64,000 bases of DNA from Streptomyces sp. NBC_01233 (GTDB lineage: Bacteria; Actinomycetota; Actinomycetes; Streptomycetales; Streptomycetaceae). The translations under genes and the position numbers were made by a program. A model generated the notes under the pieces. That model was not told where the DNA came from, searched no databases, and saw only the letters and a program-made list of their open reading frames with translations. The DNA lies in contig NZ_CP108514.1 in NCBI RefSeq assembly GCF_035989305.1, positions 6,180,501 through 6,244,500 of the forward strand, in the 5' to 3' direction. The number at the start of each line of letters is the position of its first letter. Within the stretch, counting starts at the first letter, position 1. Positions 34,033 through 42,496 of the stretch are shown here, piece after piece.

Positions 34033-35286
34033 TCAAGGGGTGTGGGGGTGGGCGTGGTGGGACCAGGCGGTCGCTTCGTCGTAAAGGGTGCGGGTTTTGA
34101 GGCAGCCGTGGAGGATGCCGACGAGGCGGTTGCCGACCTGGCGGAGGGCGGGGTTGTAGCCGACTTCGCGAGCGCGTTGTTTGTCGTAGTAGCGGCGGGC
34201 TCCGGGTGAGGCCCGCAGGGCAGAGAACGCCTGGGTCTGGAGGGCGTCGGCGAGGCGGTTGTTGCGCACGTAGCGGGCCTGGACGTGGTGGCTCTTGCCG
34301 GAGGCCCGGGTGATGGGGCTGGTGCCGGCGTAGTTCTTGCGGGCCTTCGCGCTGGCGTAGCGGGTGGGGTCGTCTCCGAACTCGGCGAGCACCCGGGCGC
34401 CGGTGATCTCCGCGATGCCGGGCATCGAGAGGTAGATCTCAGCGTCCGGGTGCGCCAGAAAATGCGCCTTCACCTGCCCTTCCATCGCGGCGATCTGCTC
34501 GTTCAGCGCGATCAGCAGTCGTGCGTGGGCCGTGGTGGTGGTCGCGTAGGCGGTGGTGACCGGATCGGGCAGGCCGAGCTGTGGTTCGCGCAGAGCGGTG
34601 CGGATGGCGGTGGCCTTCGCGTCGCGGTTGTGGCGGCGGTGGCGGGCCAGGACGGCCGTGATCTGGGTGCGGTTCAGCTTCGCAGCCGCTGACGGTGTGG
34701 GTGCCTTGATCAGCAGTTCCAGTGCGTCCGTGCTGGTCAGGGTCAGGTCCGCGTAGGCGTTCAGGGCGGCGGGGAAGTACTCCCGCAGCGTGGTGCGCAA
34801 CCGGTGGAAGGTGCGGGTGCGTTCCCAGATGAGGCTCTGGTGGGCGCGGGCGACGACCTTGACGGCCTGGGCCTGTTCGCTGTCGCCCGCCACTGGCCGC
34901 AGCTGGGCCCGGTCGAGGCGGACCATGTCGGCCAGCGCGTGGGCGTCGCCCTTGTCGCTCTTGGCGCCGGAGGATGCGTACCGCTCCTTGAAGCGGACTA
35001 CCTGGCGGGGGTTGATCGCGTAGACCTGATAGCCGGAGGCGATCAGGGCCTGCACCCATGAACCGCGGTCGGTTTCGATCCCGACCACCACCTCTTCCGG
35101 TTCCAGGCCCTCGCCGCCGTGACGGGCGATGAGTTCGTGCAGTCTGGCGATGCCTGCCACTCCTTCGGGCAGGTTCGCGGCGGCCAGCCTCCGGCCGGCC
35201 TCGTCCTGGAGCTCGACATCGTGGTGATCTTCGGCCCAGTCGTCACCGATCAGCAGCAACAGACCCTCCCCAGTCACGTACTTCAC
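34033..35286 (-). CDS. IS110-family transposase (DEDD recombinase)
   Basis: Protein of 417 residues. The N-terminal RuvC-like DEDD domain has GDDWAEDHHDVEL, VVVGIETDRGSWVQAL and GAKSDKGDAHALADM. The C-terminal Transposase_20 domain has LSMPGIAEITGARVLAEFGD and ASGKSHHVQARYVRNNRLADAL with the conserved Ser region. The enzyme moves the element without terminal inverted repeats. It lies in the same orientation as the conjugation train, between the 33,598 and 35,614 genes. Its long upstream non-coding part is the expected location of a bridge RNA. Confidence 0.92.
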   Translation of the reverse strand: MKYVTGEGLLLLIGDDWAEDHHDVELQDEAGRRLAAANLPEGVAGIARLHELIARHGGEGLEPEEVVVGIETDRGSWVQALIASGYQVYAINPRQVVRFKERYASSGAKSDKGDAHALADMVRLDRAQLRPVAGDSEQAQAVKVVARAHQSLIWERTRTFHRLRTTLREYFPAALNAYADLTLTSTDALELLIKAPTPSAAAKLNRTQITAVLARHRRHNRDAKATAIRTALREPQLGLPDPVTTAYATTTTAHARLLIALNEQIAAMEGQVKAHFLAHPDAEIYLSMPGIAEITGARVLAEFGDDPTRYASAKARKNYAGTSPITRASGKSHHVQARYVRNNRLADALQTQAFSALRASPGARRYYDKQRAREVGYNPALRQVGNRLVGILHGCLKTRTLYDEATAWSHHAHPHTP

Positions 35287-35510
35287 CCAACAGCGGTGCA
35301 GCCAGCGGAAGGCACGGCACGCGGCCTAATGGATCTAGTGCTCACGCCCTGATGGGCGGGCACGCCACCCCATCAGCGGTCTGGCCTCCCGGCCGACCAT
35401 CAGGGGCACGGTCTGACCCCAGAACTCGAATGGTTCCGGCGGCGATAGTGCTCACCTGCTGGCGGCTACGGAACCGAGCATTCCCCGGTTCCGTAGCTCC
35501 CATTAGGCGG
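35287..35510 (-). ncRNA. Candidate IS110 bridge RNA / non-coding end
   Basis: IS110-group elements encode a structured bridge RNA in the non-coding end upstream of the transposase. Here about 220 non-coding bases show pairing potential: CTGATGGG with CCCATCAG (about 35,349-35,375), a further CCATCAGG, and GCTACGGAACC with GGTTCCGTAGC (about 35,465-35,495). TAGTGCTCAC occurs twice, about 113 bases apart. These are features expected of guide loops and element core, but exact ends and loops cannot be fixed by eye. Confidence 0.4.
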
Positions 35511-35613
35511 TGACTGGGCGGTGGAGGCGCCGGGTGGCGGGCCGGGCCTGGTGGTCGGGGTGAGATGTCGCCCAAGGGCGCGGCCGAGGAGGGGCGACGA
35601 TGGACCGGGCCGG

Positions 35614-36399
35614 TCATCGGGTTCTTGCATAGCCGGGTGCCTTGCTGGTCCGGGCACGGGATGAGACCCAGTTGCGGCCCCAGGTGGCGGCGCGGGCGGC
35701 GGAGAGGCGGGCCTGCTGCCAGGCGCCGAGCTGGTCGGGGCGCACGGACACGGAGGTCACGCGAATCCGGTTGCTGAGCGGGACGTGTCCGCGCGGGCGC
35801 ATCACCGGCTCCGGGTCGGCCAGGGCCGTGGTCAGGGACTGCATCAGGTTCAGCGGGGTGCTCGCGGTGGCCTGCACGTTCCACACGGGCCCGTGCTCGT
35901 TGCGGGCGCCGACCCACCAGTGGTCCTGGCTGCCGTCACCGCCGGCTTTGACGTACTGCACGACGGCGTGCCGGTCGGGGCTCTGGGCTACGAAGTAGTC
36001 GTCCTGCTGCATGCTCCACGACTTCTCGGTGAGCGGCGCCCACACGTTCGGGGCGTGTGCCGAGCGCGGCTTGGTGAGTGCGTCGGTCAGGCCCGCGACG
36101 ATCTCCACCGGGGTCTGCGGGGTGAGGGTGACCTGCCAGGCCGGCTGATGTCCCTGGGCGGCGCCGTGGATCTGCCAGCCGCCAGGCGGCTGGTAGGCGA
36201 CGCGCACCATCTGGTCGGGCGAGTCGAAGGCGAGCGTCGTGCCGGACTTGGGGGTGATGTCCTTCCAGCCCGAAGCGCGCAGGAACTCGCTGACATGCCG
36301 CAGGTCGCCGCCGCCGGCCAGGTAGCGCGGTTCGATCAAGTAGTGCTGCTCAGCTTGCTGGGCCTGACCCCAGCCGGTCCACTGCTGCTGTCGGCTCAC
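35614..36399 (-). CDS. DUF317 domain protein
   Basis: Protein of 261 residues with two DUF317 modules: LIEPRYLAGGGDLRHVSEFL, then QVTLTPQTPVEIVAGLTDAL, and NVQATASTPLNLMQSLTTAL. The GTG at 36399 overlaps the stop of the 36,396 gene (GTGA). The IS110 element lies directly downstream, separating it from the rest of the train. Function unknown. Confidence 0.8.
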   Translation of the reverse strand: MSRQQQWTGWGQAQQAEQHYLIEPRYLAGGGDLRHVSEFLRASGWKDITPKSGTTLAFDSPDQMVRVAYQPPGGWQIHGAAQGHQPAWQVTLTPQTPVEIVAGLTDALTKPRSAHAPNVWAPLTEKSWSMQQDDYFVAQSPDRHAVVQYVKAGGDGSQDHWWVGARNEHGPVWNVQATASTPLNLMQSLTTALADPEPVMRPRGHVPLSNRIRVTSVSVRPDQLGAWQQARLSAARAATWGRNWVSSRARTSKAPGYARTR

Positions 36400-36785
36400 C
36401 GGTGCCTCCCGCGCGCCACCAGGGCGGTGGCCTGTGTGGCCGCCGGAGACGACGTGGTCAGGGGGTGGCGCGTGGCGATCTCCTCGAAGACTTCCTGGTG
36501 TTCGTCCAGGTCGAGGGCGAGGTCGTACAACGTGTTGGCGGTGCGCCCGAGAGCCAGCCACATCTCCGCCGGGAAGACGCCGCTCTGGGCATGGTGCTTG
36601 GTCACGTAGGTACCGGTACCGACCAGGGCTGACAGCCTGCCGAGGACGCCACTGTCGGCATCCAGGACCTGCCGGAGGATCTGGGCGGCCTGCTGCGGGC
36701 CGGCCTGGGACAGCCGCTCGGAGAGCTGGTCGAGCTGCAGGGTGATGCCCGCGGTGAGGGCGTCGGCGGTGACGGGTGGGGTCAT
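36396..36785 (-). CDS. Small hypothetical protein
   Basis: Protein of 129 residues: LTAGITLQLDQLSERLSQAG, LDADSGVLGRLSALVGTGTY, ALGRTANTLYDLALDLDEHQ. It resembles the 33,598 product in pattern and in being coupled to a DUF317 gene. The ATG at 36785 is preferred over 36815, which lies in a Pro-rich stretch. Unknown role. Confidence 0.5.
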   Translation of the reverse strand: MTPPVTADALTAGITLQLDQLSERLSQAGPQQAAQILRQVLDADSGVLGRLSALVGTGTYVTKHHAQSGVFPAEMWLALGRTANTLYDLALDLDEHQEVFEEIATRHPLTTSSPAATQATALVARGRHR

Positions 36786-36823
36786 GGGCGGTCCAGGGTG
36801 CTGTGCGTTACCCACGACGGCGG

Positions 36824-37066
36824 TCAGCGGGTGTGGCGGTGGATGGAGGCGGCCGGTGCGCCAACGTGGCGCGTCGGTGACATCGCTGGCCGGGGCCGGT
36901 CGGTGCCTGCGGCTTTGACGACGGCGGCGCGCAGGTAGCGGCGCAGCAGGAAGCGGGCGAGCGCCGGTCGGCGGGCCGCTGTGAGCAGCGGGACACGGGG
37001 CCGACCGTCAGGAGTGTCAGCCGATGGCTGGGGGCGGTTGGTCTGGCGCGGGTCGGGCGCGGTCAC
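36824..37066 (-). CDS. Small basic hypothetical protein
   Basis: Protein of 80 residues, strongly basic, with a helical core RRPALARFLLRRYLRAAVVK that could bind nucleic acid or membrane. The GTG overlaps the stop of the upstream gene (GTGA, 37063-37066), the strongest sign that it is translated. No family recognised. Confidence 0.45.
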   Translation of the reverse strand: MTAPDPRQTNRPQPSADTPDGRPRVPLLTAARRPALARFLLRRYLRAAVVKAAGTDRPRPAMSPTRHVGAPAASIHRHTR

Positions 37067-37830
37067 CGGGTTCGGGCGGTGGTCCGGGCACCGGGCTGGG
37101 GCGTGGGTAGCGTGGCCTCCGCGGCCGGGCGGGCGGCGGCGCGCAGCACGGTGGCGATGCCGAGGCGGGCGAGGCGGGCGCCGGCGGCCCGGACGGCGTG
37201 GGCCTGGGGCCGGGTGTCGTCCCCGCCGAGCACGTACGCCTTCGCTGCGCTCTCCCAGACGAACCCTTCAGCGAGAAGGACCTCGGCTGAGGGACGGGTG
37301 GTGGTGACCGCGGCGAGGGAACCGTCCTCGAGCCAGGTCATCACCACCTGCTCCTGCTGCGCACCGGGCCTGGGCTGCGGGGGGTTCATCGCGTTGTGCC
37401 GGACCTGGGCCAGAGCGATGTCGTAGCGCGGCAGCAGATCTGCGGTGACCGCGCGGGCGGCGCGCTCGGCGTCGGCGGGCACGGCGATCCCGTCAGGCTC
37501 GCGTACCCCGGCGTACGCCTCGGGGGCGACGCCGGCCGGAGCGATGGCGGCGACGAGGAACTCCTCCTCATGCCGGGGGTGGACGGTGACGTACAGGCTC
37601 ATGCCGTCGTCGCGGACGAGGTGGGCGTCGGCGCCCAGGGCGTACTCGGCGAGCGCGGCGGCTACCTCGTTGAGGTCCCATACGTTCTCGGCGTGGGTGA
37701 ACTGCTCCTCGTGCCGGGCGTGCTGGTGGTACTGGATGGTCCAGTGGCCGGGGAGTTCCTCGGAGAGGACGGTGGCGAACGATTCGACGTCGCGGCTGTC
37801 GTCGGCGGGCAGGGTATGGGGGGCGGTCAT
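37063..37830 (-). CDS. Element-specific hypothetical protein, LPG-WT paralogue family
   Basis: Protein of 255 residues, clearly related to the 47,882 product. Shared landmarks are ELPGHWTIQYHQHARHEEQ against RLPGQWTSNYRLHLTFEDQ, then REPDGIAVPADAERAARAV against EEPNGIAVPNDPVRAAAHI, and a late segment with LTWYEDG or MTWLEDG. The ATG at 37830 has GAGGAA upstream. Two further proteins (44,236 and 45,365) share only the LPG-WT block. I do not know the family's function. Confidence 0.6.
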   Translation of the reverse strand: MTAPHTLPADDSRDVESFATVLSEELPGHWTIQYHQHARHEEQFTHAENVWDLNEVAAALAEYALGADAHLVRDDGMSLYVTVHPRHEEEFLVAAIAPAGVAPEAYAGVREPDGIAVPADAERAARAVTADLLPRYDIALAQVRHNAMNPPQPRPGAQQEQVVMTWLEDGSLAAVTTTRPSAEVLLAEGFVWESAAKAYVLGGDDTRPQAHAVRAAGARLARLGIATVLRAAARPAAEATLPTPQPGARTTARTR

Positions 37831-37855
37831 GGGTTCCTCGAACTTGGGGCGGGGG

Positions 37856-38509
37856 TCATCGGGTCCGTCCGGAGGCGGTAGAGGCGGGTGAGGCTGGCAG
37901 GGCGGCAGCGGGGAGGGCTGTGCCAGGCCGGGCCGGGGCCGTGGTGCGGTCGGCGAGTTCGGCGCGGGTGTGCAGCAGGTCGGCGGTGATGGGACCGAGC
38001 CGGTGCTCGGCCAGGTAGCGCATCCGGGCCGCGACGTGCCTGTCGGCAGGTCCGCCGAGGCCGTCGTAGACGGAGGCAAGGGAGTGGAGAAGCTGCCCCA
38101 GGGAGGCGAGGATGCCGTCGTGCGCGGCGGTCACCTCCTCCAGGCGGTCGGACACCTCGGCCGGGCTGGCCGCTTCGCGGATGGACTCTGCGAGGTTCGC
38201 GATCGACCGGCCCGTCGTCACGTAGCGGGGCTGGGTCGTCGAGGTCGCGAACTGCGGGTCGGCCTGTACCCGGTATCCGGCGGCCTGGAGCCGGGCGACG
38301 GCGAGCTTGGCCACGGCCGCCTGGTCCGCCTGCTCGACGGTCGGCGACATCCGGTGCCAGGTGACCCCGCGGACCTCACGCAGGAAGAACGTGCGTTCCA
38401 GGATGCCGTGGGCCAGCCCGTCACCGCCGTGGGCGGTGATCCGTCCGGTGTCCGCGTCCCTTGTGACTGTGATGGGCGGCGCCTTGCGCGGGGCGGCAGG
38501 CTCGTTCAC
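37856..38509 (-). CDS. Hypothetical protein
   Basis: Protein of 217 residues. The N-terminal segment (ITVTRDADTGRITAHGGDGL, VAKLAVARLQAAGYRVQADP) resembles the pattern of the 43,711 and 44,912 products, where a residue pair 'GH/GY-x-V-x-x-D' follows a helix. The C-terminal half is helical (LLHSLASVYDGLGGPADRHV). The GTG overlaps the stop of the relaxase-like gene (GTGA). Unknown role. Confidence 0.5.
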   Translation of the reverse strand: MNEPAAPRKAPPITVTRDADTGRITAHGGDGLAHGILERTFFLREVRGVTWHRMSPTVEQADQAAVAKLAVARLQAAGYRVQADPQFATSTTQPRYVTTGRSIANLAESIREAASPAEVSDRLEEVTAAHDGILASLGQLLHSLASVYDGLGGPADRHVAARMRYLAEHRLGPITADLLHTRAELADRTTAPARPGTALPAAALPASPASTASGRTR

Positions 38510-39399
38510 CGGGGCATCGCACGGGCTGAGGTGGCTGCCTGCACGGGCAGTGTCGGCGCAACGGGGGCCGGAGGTGCGGGAGGCTGGAGTCGCGAGGCGA
38601 TCTCGCCCAGCTGCTCCTGCAGCCCGTACAGGCGGCGGGCTGCCCAGAACAAGTCCCTTGCCGCGGCGTCGGTTTGGTCGCCGGGCAGTGCGGCGGCCTG
38701 TCGGCCGACCTCCTCCACGAGCTGGCGCACGGCGGCGATCGGGCCGGACTGCTCGGCGGCGAGTTGCCGCAGGATTCCCGCGAGCGGGCTGGTCGCGGTC
38801 GGCACCCGCGGGGAGGCGGTGACCGCCGGGCCGGCTGGCGGGTTCTGGGGGCCGGAACGCTGCTGGGGGATGGAGTGCAGAAGGAGGTCGGCCGCGATGT
38901 TTCGCGCCTCGGTGACCAGGGCCTGCAGGAGTCGGCGGGGAGGGGTGCTCCAGGTGCCGTCGGCGCGGATCAGGTTGGCGATCACGTCCAGGCGGCCGGG
39001 CTGGCCCTGGACGGCGATCCACCGGCATGCCGCGTCGCCGCCGGGTGGCGCGATCCCGGCGACACGGGCGATCCGATAGCCGATCTCGGACCACTCTGCG
39101 TGTTTCAACTCCCGGTCCAGCGGGTGCAGGTGTGCGGTGATGTGGAGGATCGCACGCCGGTCGCCGTCGGGCCCGGAGACGAGTGGGTGTTCCAGTGCCG
39201 GGTCGGCGAGATGGTCGGCCCACGTCGCCGACTCCCATATCCGGTCGTCGTCGGTGTAGTGGTCCAGCCGGTTCCAGTGGGCCACCACTGTGCCGCCGGG
39301 CTCGGTGGTCAGGCCCTCCTGCACGCTGATCTCGCGGCCGAGCGCCTCTGCGAGGGCTTCGTCGGCGGTCACGTCGCGGGAGTGGACTTCAATGATCAT
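38506..39399 (-). CDS. Relaxase-like protein lacking the HxH metal site
   Basis: Protein of 297 residues. Residues about 75-160 follow the pattern of actinobacterial MobA/VirD2-type relaxases: RAILHITAHLHPLDREL, HAEWSEIGYRIARVAGIAPP, DAACRWIAVQ, VIANLIRADG. In active relaxases the strand before 'ATLVRADG' reads D-H-I-H-I; here it reads G-R-L-D-V-I, so both metal-binding His residues are gone. No catalytic Tyr near the N-terminus is evident. The rest is helical with a Pro-rich end. It may be an accessory or oriT-binding relative. The ATG at 39399 is the first in frame without low-complexity extension. Confidence 0.5.
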   Translation of the reverse strand: MIIEVHSRDVTADEALAEALGREISVQEGLTTEPGGTVVAHWNRLDHYTDDDRIWESATWADHLADPALEHPLVSGPDGDRRAILHITAHLHPLDRELKHAEWSEIGYRIARVAGIAPPGGDAACRWIAVQGQPGRLDVIANLIRADGTWSTPPRRLLQALVTEARNIAADLLLHSIPQQRSGPQNPPAGPAVTASPRVPTATSPLAGILRQLAAEQSGPIAAVRQLVEEVGRQAAALPGDQTDAAARDLFWAARRLYGLQEQLGEIASRLQPPAPPAPVAPTLPVQAATSARAMPR

Positions 39400-39473
39400 G
39401 GTCCCGCTCGGGGTCGGCTTTTCGAAGGGCGGCTGCGGGCCGGCGGCTTCGCGCCGTGGCAGGATGGCGGTGA

Positions 39474-39890
39474 TCACCGGCCGGGGCGGGCGTCGGCGAT
39501 GTGGAGGAGCTGATTGGCGGCGGTCAGGGAGTACCAGCTGCAGTCCACGGCCTCCTCGGCGTCCCCGAGGCGCTTGACCAGGTATTCCCGCAGCGCCTTC
39601 TGGTGCATCAGGCACTCCGGGCACCGCTTGGACAGGTGCACCAGGTAGCGGGGGTGGGCGGTGACGTAGGACCGGTCGCCGCCATGGGGGTCGAGCAGCC
39701 GCCATCCGTCCTCGTCGGTCGGGGTGTGCCAGGAAGGGGCCACGATCTTCATCGCGTCGCCCCACAGCTCTCCGCCGGCGGCGCCCTTGAGGACCACGAC
39801 GTGCTCGCCGGGGCGGAAGTGCTGGTGGGTGATGTCCCGGTTGGGGGTGAGCGGGTCGGGCGGCAGGTACACGGGGCGGGTCTCGGGCAC
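39474..39890 (-). CDS. Hypothetical protein with CPEC motif
   Basis: Protein of 138 residues. The early part (HFRPGEHVVVLKG, GDAMKIVAPSWHTP, DGWRLLDPHG) looks like a small beta-barrel. Then follow YLVHLSKRCPECLMHQK, a possible half zinc site, and a helix. The GTG at 39890 has AAGGA six bases upstream. It is the first gene after the palindromic module at 39,945, so it probably heads its own transcript running to the left. Confidence 0.5.
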   Translation of the reverse strand: MPETRPVYLPPDPLTPNRDITHQHFRPGEHVVVLKGAAGGELWGDAMKIVAPSWHTPTDEDGWRLLDPHGGDRSYVTAHPRYLVHLSKRCPECLMHQKALREYLVKRLGDAEEAVDCSWYSLTAANQLLHIADARPGR

Positions 39891-39934
39891 GGAGGTCCTT
39901 CCACGAAGACATTGGGCGGCGGTGGAAGACAAAG

Positions 39935-39992
39935 GGTCCGGAGAATCCCCGGTTTCCGAAACCGGGGATCGGCGGCTATATTGCGCGCCGCC
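39935..39992 (-). promoter_or_regulatory. Palindromic regulatory module, copy 2
   Basis: The 25-base palindrome at 39945-39969 has 12-base arms. On the minus strand GCGCGCAATATAGC lies upstream of it and ATTCTCCGGACC downstream. It precedes the GTG at 39890 by 54 bases. Spacing and sequence match the modules before the 57,563 and 60,969 genes, supporting a promoter with an operator or 5'-leader hairpin at its start site. Confidence 0.7.
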
Positions 39993-39996
39993 CGGC

Positions 39997-40551
39997 CTAC
40001 CGGAACGGGTTCTCCGTGGGCCGGTCGCGGTCGTCGGCGGCCTCCAACAGCTCGGGCAGATCGGTCCCCTCAGCCTCGCGCTGGTCGACCCACCACCCCG
40101 CTCTCGTCAGCAGCCGGACCTGCTCCTCCAACTGGGCCCAGTCGGCTTCGTCCCAGGTGCCTTCGGTGACCAGCGCGGCGTACGCGCGGGTCACCAGCTG
40201 GTGGCGGGTGCGCTCGCCCCAGCCCAGGATCTTTTCGGGTCCCTCAAGGGGCGGCATGTCGAACTGGGTTGCCCAGTCCGCAGCGGCGGTCTGTTCTTCG
40301 GCGCGCTTGGCGGCCAGCCACTCGGCCGTGCTGGCAGCATCCGCCTGGTGATCGGCCCGCCAGCAGTCGGTGCACTGCCGGGCGGCGAGCCAGCGGGCGT
40401 ATCCAGAGCGCTGGTCCGCCGAACGACTCGACAGGTCATTGGTGTTGGTGTGTCCACAGCTGTGGACGATCTCAAAGGACGTGGGGACCCCCGGGGAATT
40501 CCGTTTGATGGGCGTTACGGTCGAGGTCGGGCTGCTGGTCTGAGGCTTCAA
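39997..40551 (-). CDS. Hypothetical protein with Cys/His motif
   Basis: Protein of 184 residues. VHSCGHTN and AARQCTDCW (about residues 28-65) could form a zinc site. Beyond it are helices (AEWLAAKRAEEQTAAADWA, LEEQVRLLTRAGWW). I place the start at the TTG 40551, which has GAAAGG eight bases upstream; an ATG at 40608 is also in frame. The gene ends just before the palindromic module. No family recognised. Confidence 0.5.
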   Translation of the reverse strand: MKPQTSSPTSTVTPIKRNSPGVPTSFEIVHSCGHTNTNDLSSRSADQRSGYARWLAARQCTDCWRADHQADAASTAEWLAAKRAEEQTAAADWATQFDMPPLEGPEKILGWGERTRHQLVTRAYAALVTEGTWDEADWAQLEEQVRLLTRAGWWVDQREAEGTDLPELLEAADDRDRPTENPFR

Positions 40552-40696
40552 ATCGAGTGCCTTTCGTTGGCGGTTGGGGTGGTGGCCTGCGTCGTCGCGG
40601 AGGGTCATGCATCAGATGCACGATTCATGCGGCGAACGGAGGTGGTCTGGAGTGCTTGGCGGTGGTCTCGGGGACGCTTCCGCCTTCTGCGTCGTC

Positions 40697-42496
40697 TCAG
40701 CGTGTTCTGCGGATGGCCTCTGTGGCCGCCGTGGCGATGGCGACGGGAGCGCTGGAGGGCCGGGGCAGGTGCAGCAAGGTGGTCCCCGGCAAGTGGAGGG
40801 ACTCCGCGGTGAGGGTGAGCTGGAGTACGGCGCAGCCGGCGGTCGTGAGCTGCTTGACGCGGGTGACGGCTTGAGCGGTTTCGTCGCTGCCGTACCGGGC
40901 GTCGGTGACGATCACGAGGAGGCGGCCGGCGCCGGGGCGGCTGAGTTCGAGGCCGTGGTCGAGTGCGTCGATGGCGTCGCCGAGGTTGTGCTGGCCGCCG
41001 TTGGCATCGAACGTCGTCACGCGCTCTGGTGCTCGGTGGGTGGGTCGGATCAATGCGGTCAGGTGCCTGTCATAGGCGATGGTGGCGGTAAGGGAGTCGG
41101 GGTCGGTCAGGGCTGCTGCGCGTGCCACGATCCAGGCAGCGGACGCGACGGGCGCGCAGGCGGCACGCATGGAGCCGGAGACATCGACGGCGATACCCAC
41201 ACGCAGCGGTGGGGTGGGGGAGTTCCGGCGGCGGGTGTGGGTGAACGGTTCCGCGGTGGGGACCGACCCGGCCGCGCGCTGAGCGTCACGGGCGAGGGCC
41301 GCACGCATATTGAGGCGGCCGGGCGGGGTGGGGCTGGTGGTCCGCTCCTCGGTCCGCTCGCGGTAGGCGGCGGCACGCAGGGCGCGGCTCAGGCGTGCGG
41401 CGGCACTCTGCTCGGCGGCGGTGGGCCTGCGGGTGCCGGTGACCGGGTTGCCGTAGGGCGCCGGTGTGCCGTCGGGGGCGACGGTGGTGCCACGGGCGTT
41501 GAAGACGCTCTTGGCGGTGGCGGCGGCTTTGCGTCGCTGGCCGGCTCGCTGGGCGCGGTCCTGAGCCTGCGCCTTGGACTGCGCGGCCTTGGCGTTGGTC
41601 GCTGCGGCCTGTGCCGCGAGGTCGGCGGCGTCGGTGGCTGCCGTGCTGTCCATGACGACCCCCACGGCGCCGGACAGTAGATCGGTGAGGTTCTCCGGCA
41701 CGGGCAGGGCGGGGGCCGCGGTGTCCAGAGCGTCGCACCATTCTTGAGCGTGCGCGAGCATGGTCGTGGCGTCGTGGTCGGCGCACTGGTGGGCTGCGGT
41801 CCAGATGCGGGTGAGTGTGGCCAGCAGGTCTGCGCCCAGCACCTTTTCGCACAGGTCGGCGACGGCCCGGGTCTCGCCGGCGTCCAGGATGCCGACGTCA
41901 CGGCGGCCGAGGACCAGGGCCGCCACGGCGGCGGCGTGCTCGATGCCCTGGAGAGTGGTCTGGTCGATATCGGGCATGACCAGGGTTCGGGCACTGGTGC
42001 GCAGGTACGTGCGGTCCGTGGGCCGCGTGATCAGGTGTGCGCCTTCGACACGGCTCTCCTCCAGCAGGAGCGCGGCCTCGACGACACGGGGGTTCGCTCC
42101 GGCAGGCGCCGTCCAGACGGAGTGGGCCGCGTGCGCGGCCTCGTGGACGAACACTCCCCAGGCGGCGGGATACCGCTCCTCGTCGCCCACGATCCGCGGA
42201 TGGATCTCGTGGGGCTGGAGCGGGGCGAACAGGCCGGCGTCGAACTCGACCTCGCCCAGAGTGGGGAAGAACGCGGCCGGTGCGCCGCTGCGCGTGCCGG
42301 GGCGGCAGGTGACAAGGAGGTCCTGGCGGCCGGAGAGGGCGACCAGCCGATCGCCGAGTTCGGCTCCCACGCGCAGCCACGCGTCCGGGGAGGAACGGGG
42401 TTGCGCGGGCGGGGCGCCGTCGTCGTCCCATCGCGCGAGGTCGGCGTCGTCGTCCGGCGTGGTGGCGGGGGCCTGGACGTGGTGGTGGGCGCTCAT
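40697..42496 (-). CDS. Metallopeptidase-like plus VWA domain protein (DUF2201 type)
   Basis: Protein of 599 residues. The N-terminal domain has VFVHEAAHAAHS (HExxH, 118-122) and a downstream LLLEESRVEG (about 144-152) as possible third ligand. The middle is an Ala-rich coiled linker. A C-terminal VWA domain carries the MIDAS motif AVDVSGS (about 437) and LVIVTDARYGS. This matches the metallopeptidase-VWA family usually paired with a MoxR ATPase, as here: the ATG overlaps the stop of the MoxR gene. Such pairs remodel or insert cofactors into protein complexes. A role in assembling or disassembling the transfer machine is inference. Confidence 0.75.
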   Translation of the reverse strand: MSAHHHVQAPATTPDDDADLARWDDDGAPPAQPRSSPDAWLRVGAELGDRLVALSGRQDLLVTCRPGTRSGAPAAFFPTLGEVEFDAGLFAPLQPHEIHPRIVGDEERYPAAWGVFVHEAAHAAHSVWTAPAGANPRVVEAALLLEESRVEGAHLITRPTDRTYLRTSARTLVMPDIDQTTLQGIEHAAAVAALVLGRRDVGILDAGETRAVADLCEKVLGADLLATLTRIWTAAHQCADHDATTMLAHAQEWCDALDTAAPALPVPENLTDLLSGAVGVVMDSTAATDAADLAAQAAATNAKAAQSKAQAQDRAQRAGQRRKAAATAKSVFNARGTTVAPDGTPAPYGNPVTGTRRPTAAEQSAAARLSRALRAAAYRERTEERTTSPTPPGRLNMRAALARDAQRAAGSVPTAEPFTHTRRRNSPTPPLRVGIAVDVSGSMRAACAPVASAAWIVARAAALTDPDSLTATIAYDRHLTALIRPTHRAPERVTTFDANGGQHNLGDAIDALDHGLELSRPGAGRLLVIVTDARYGSDETAQAVTRVKQLTTAGCAVLQLTLTAESLHLPGTTLLHLPRPSSAPVAIATAATEAIRRTR

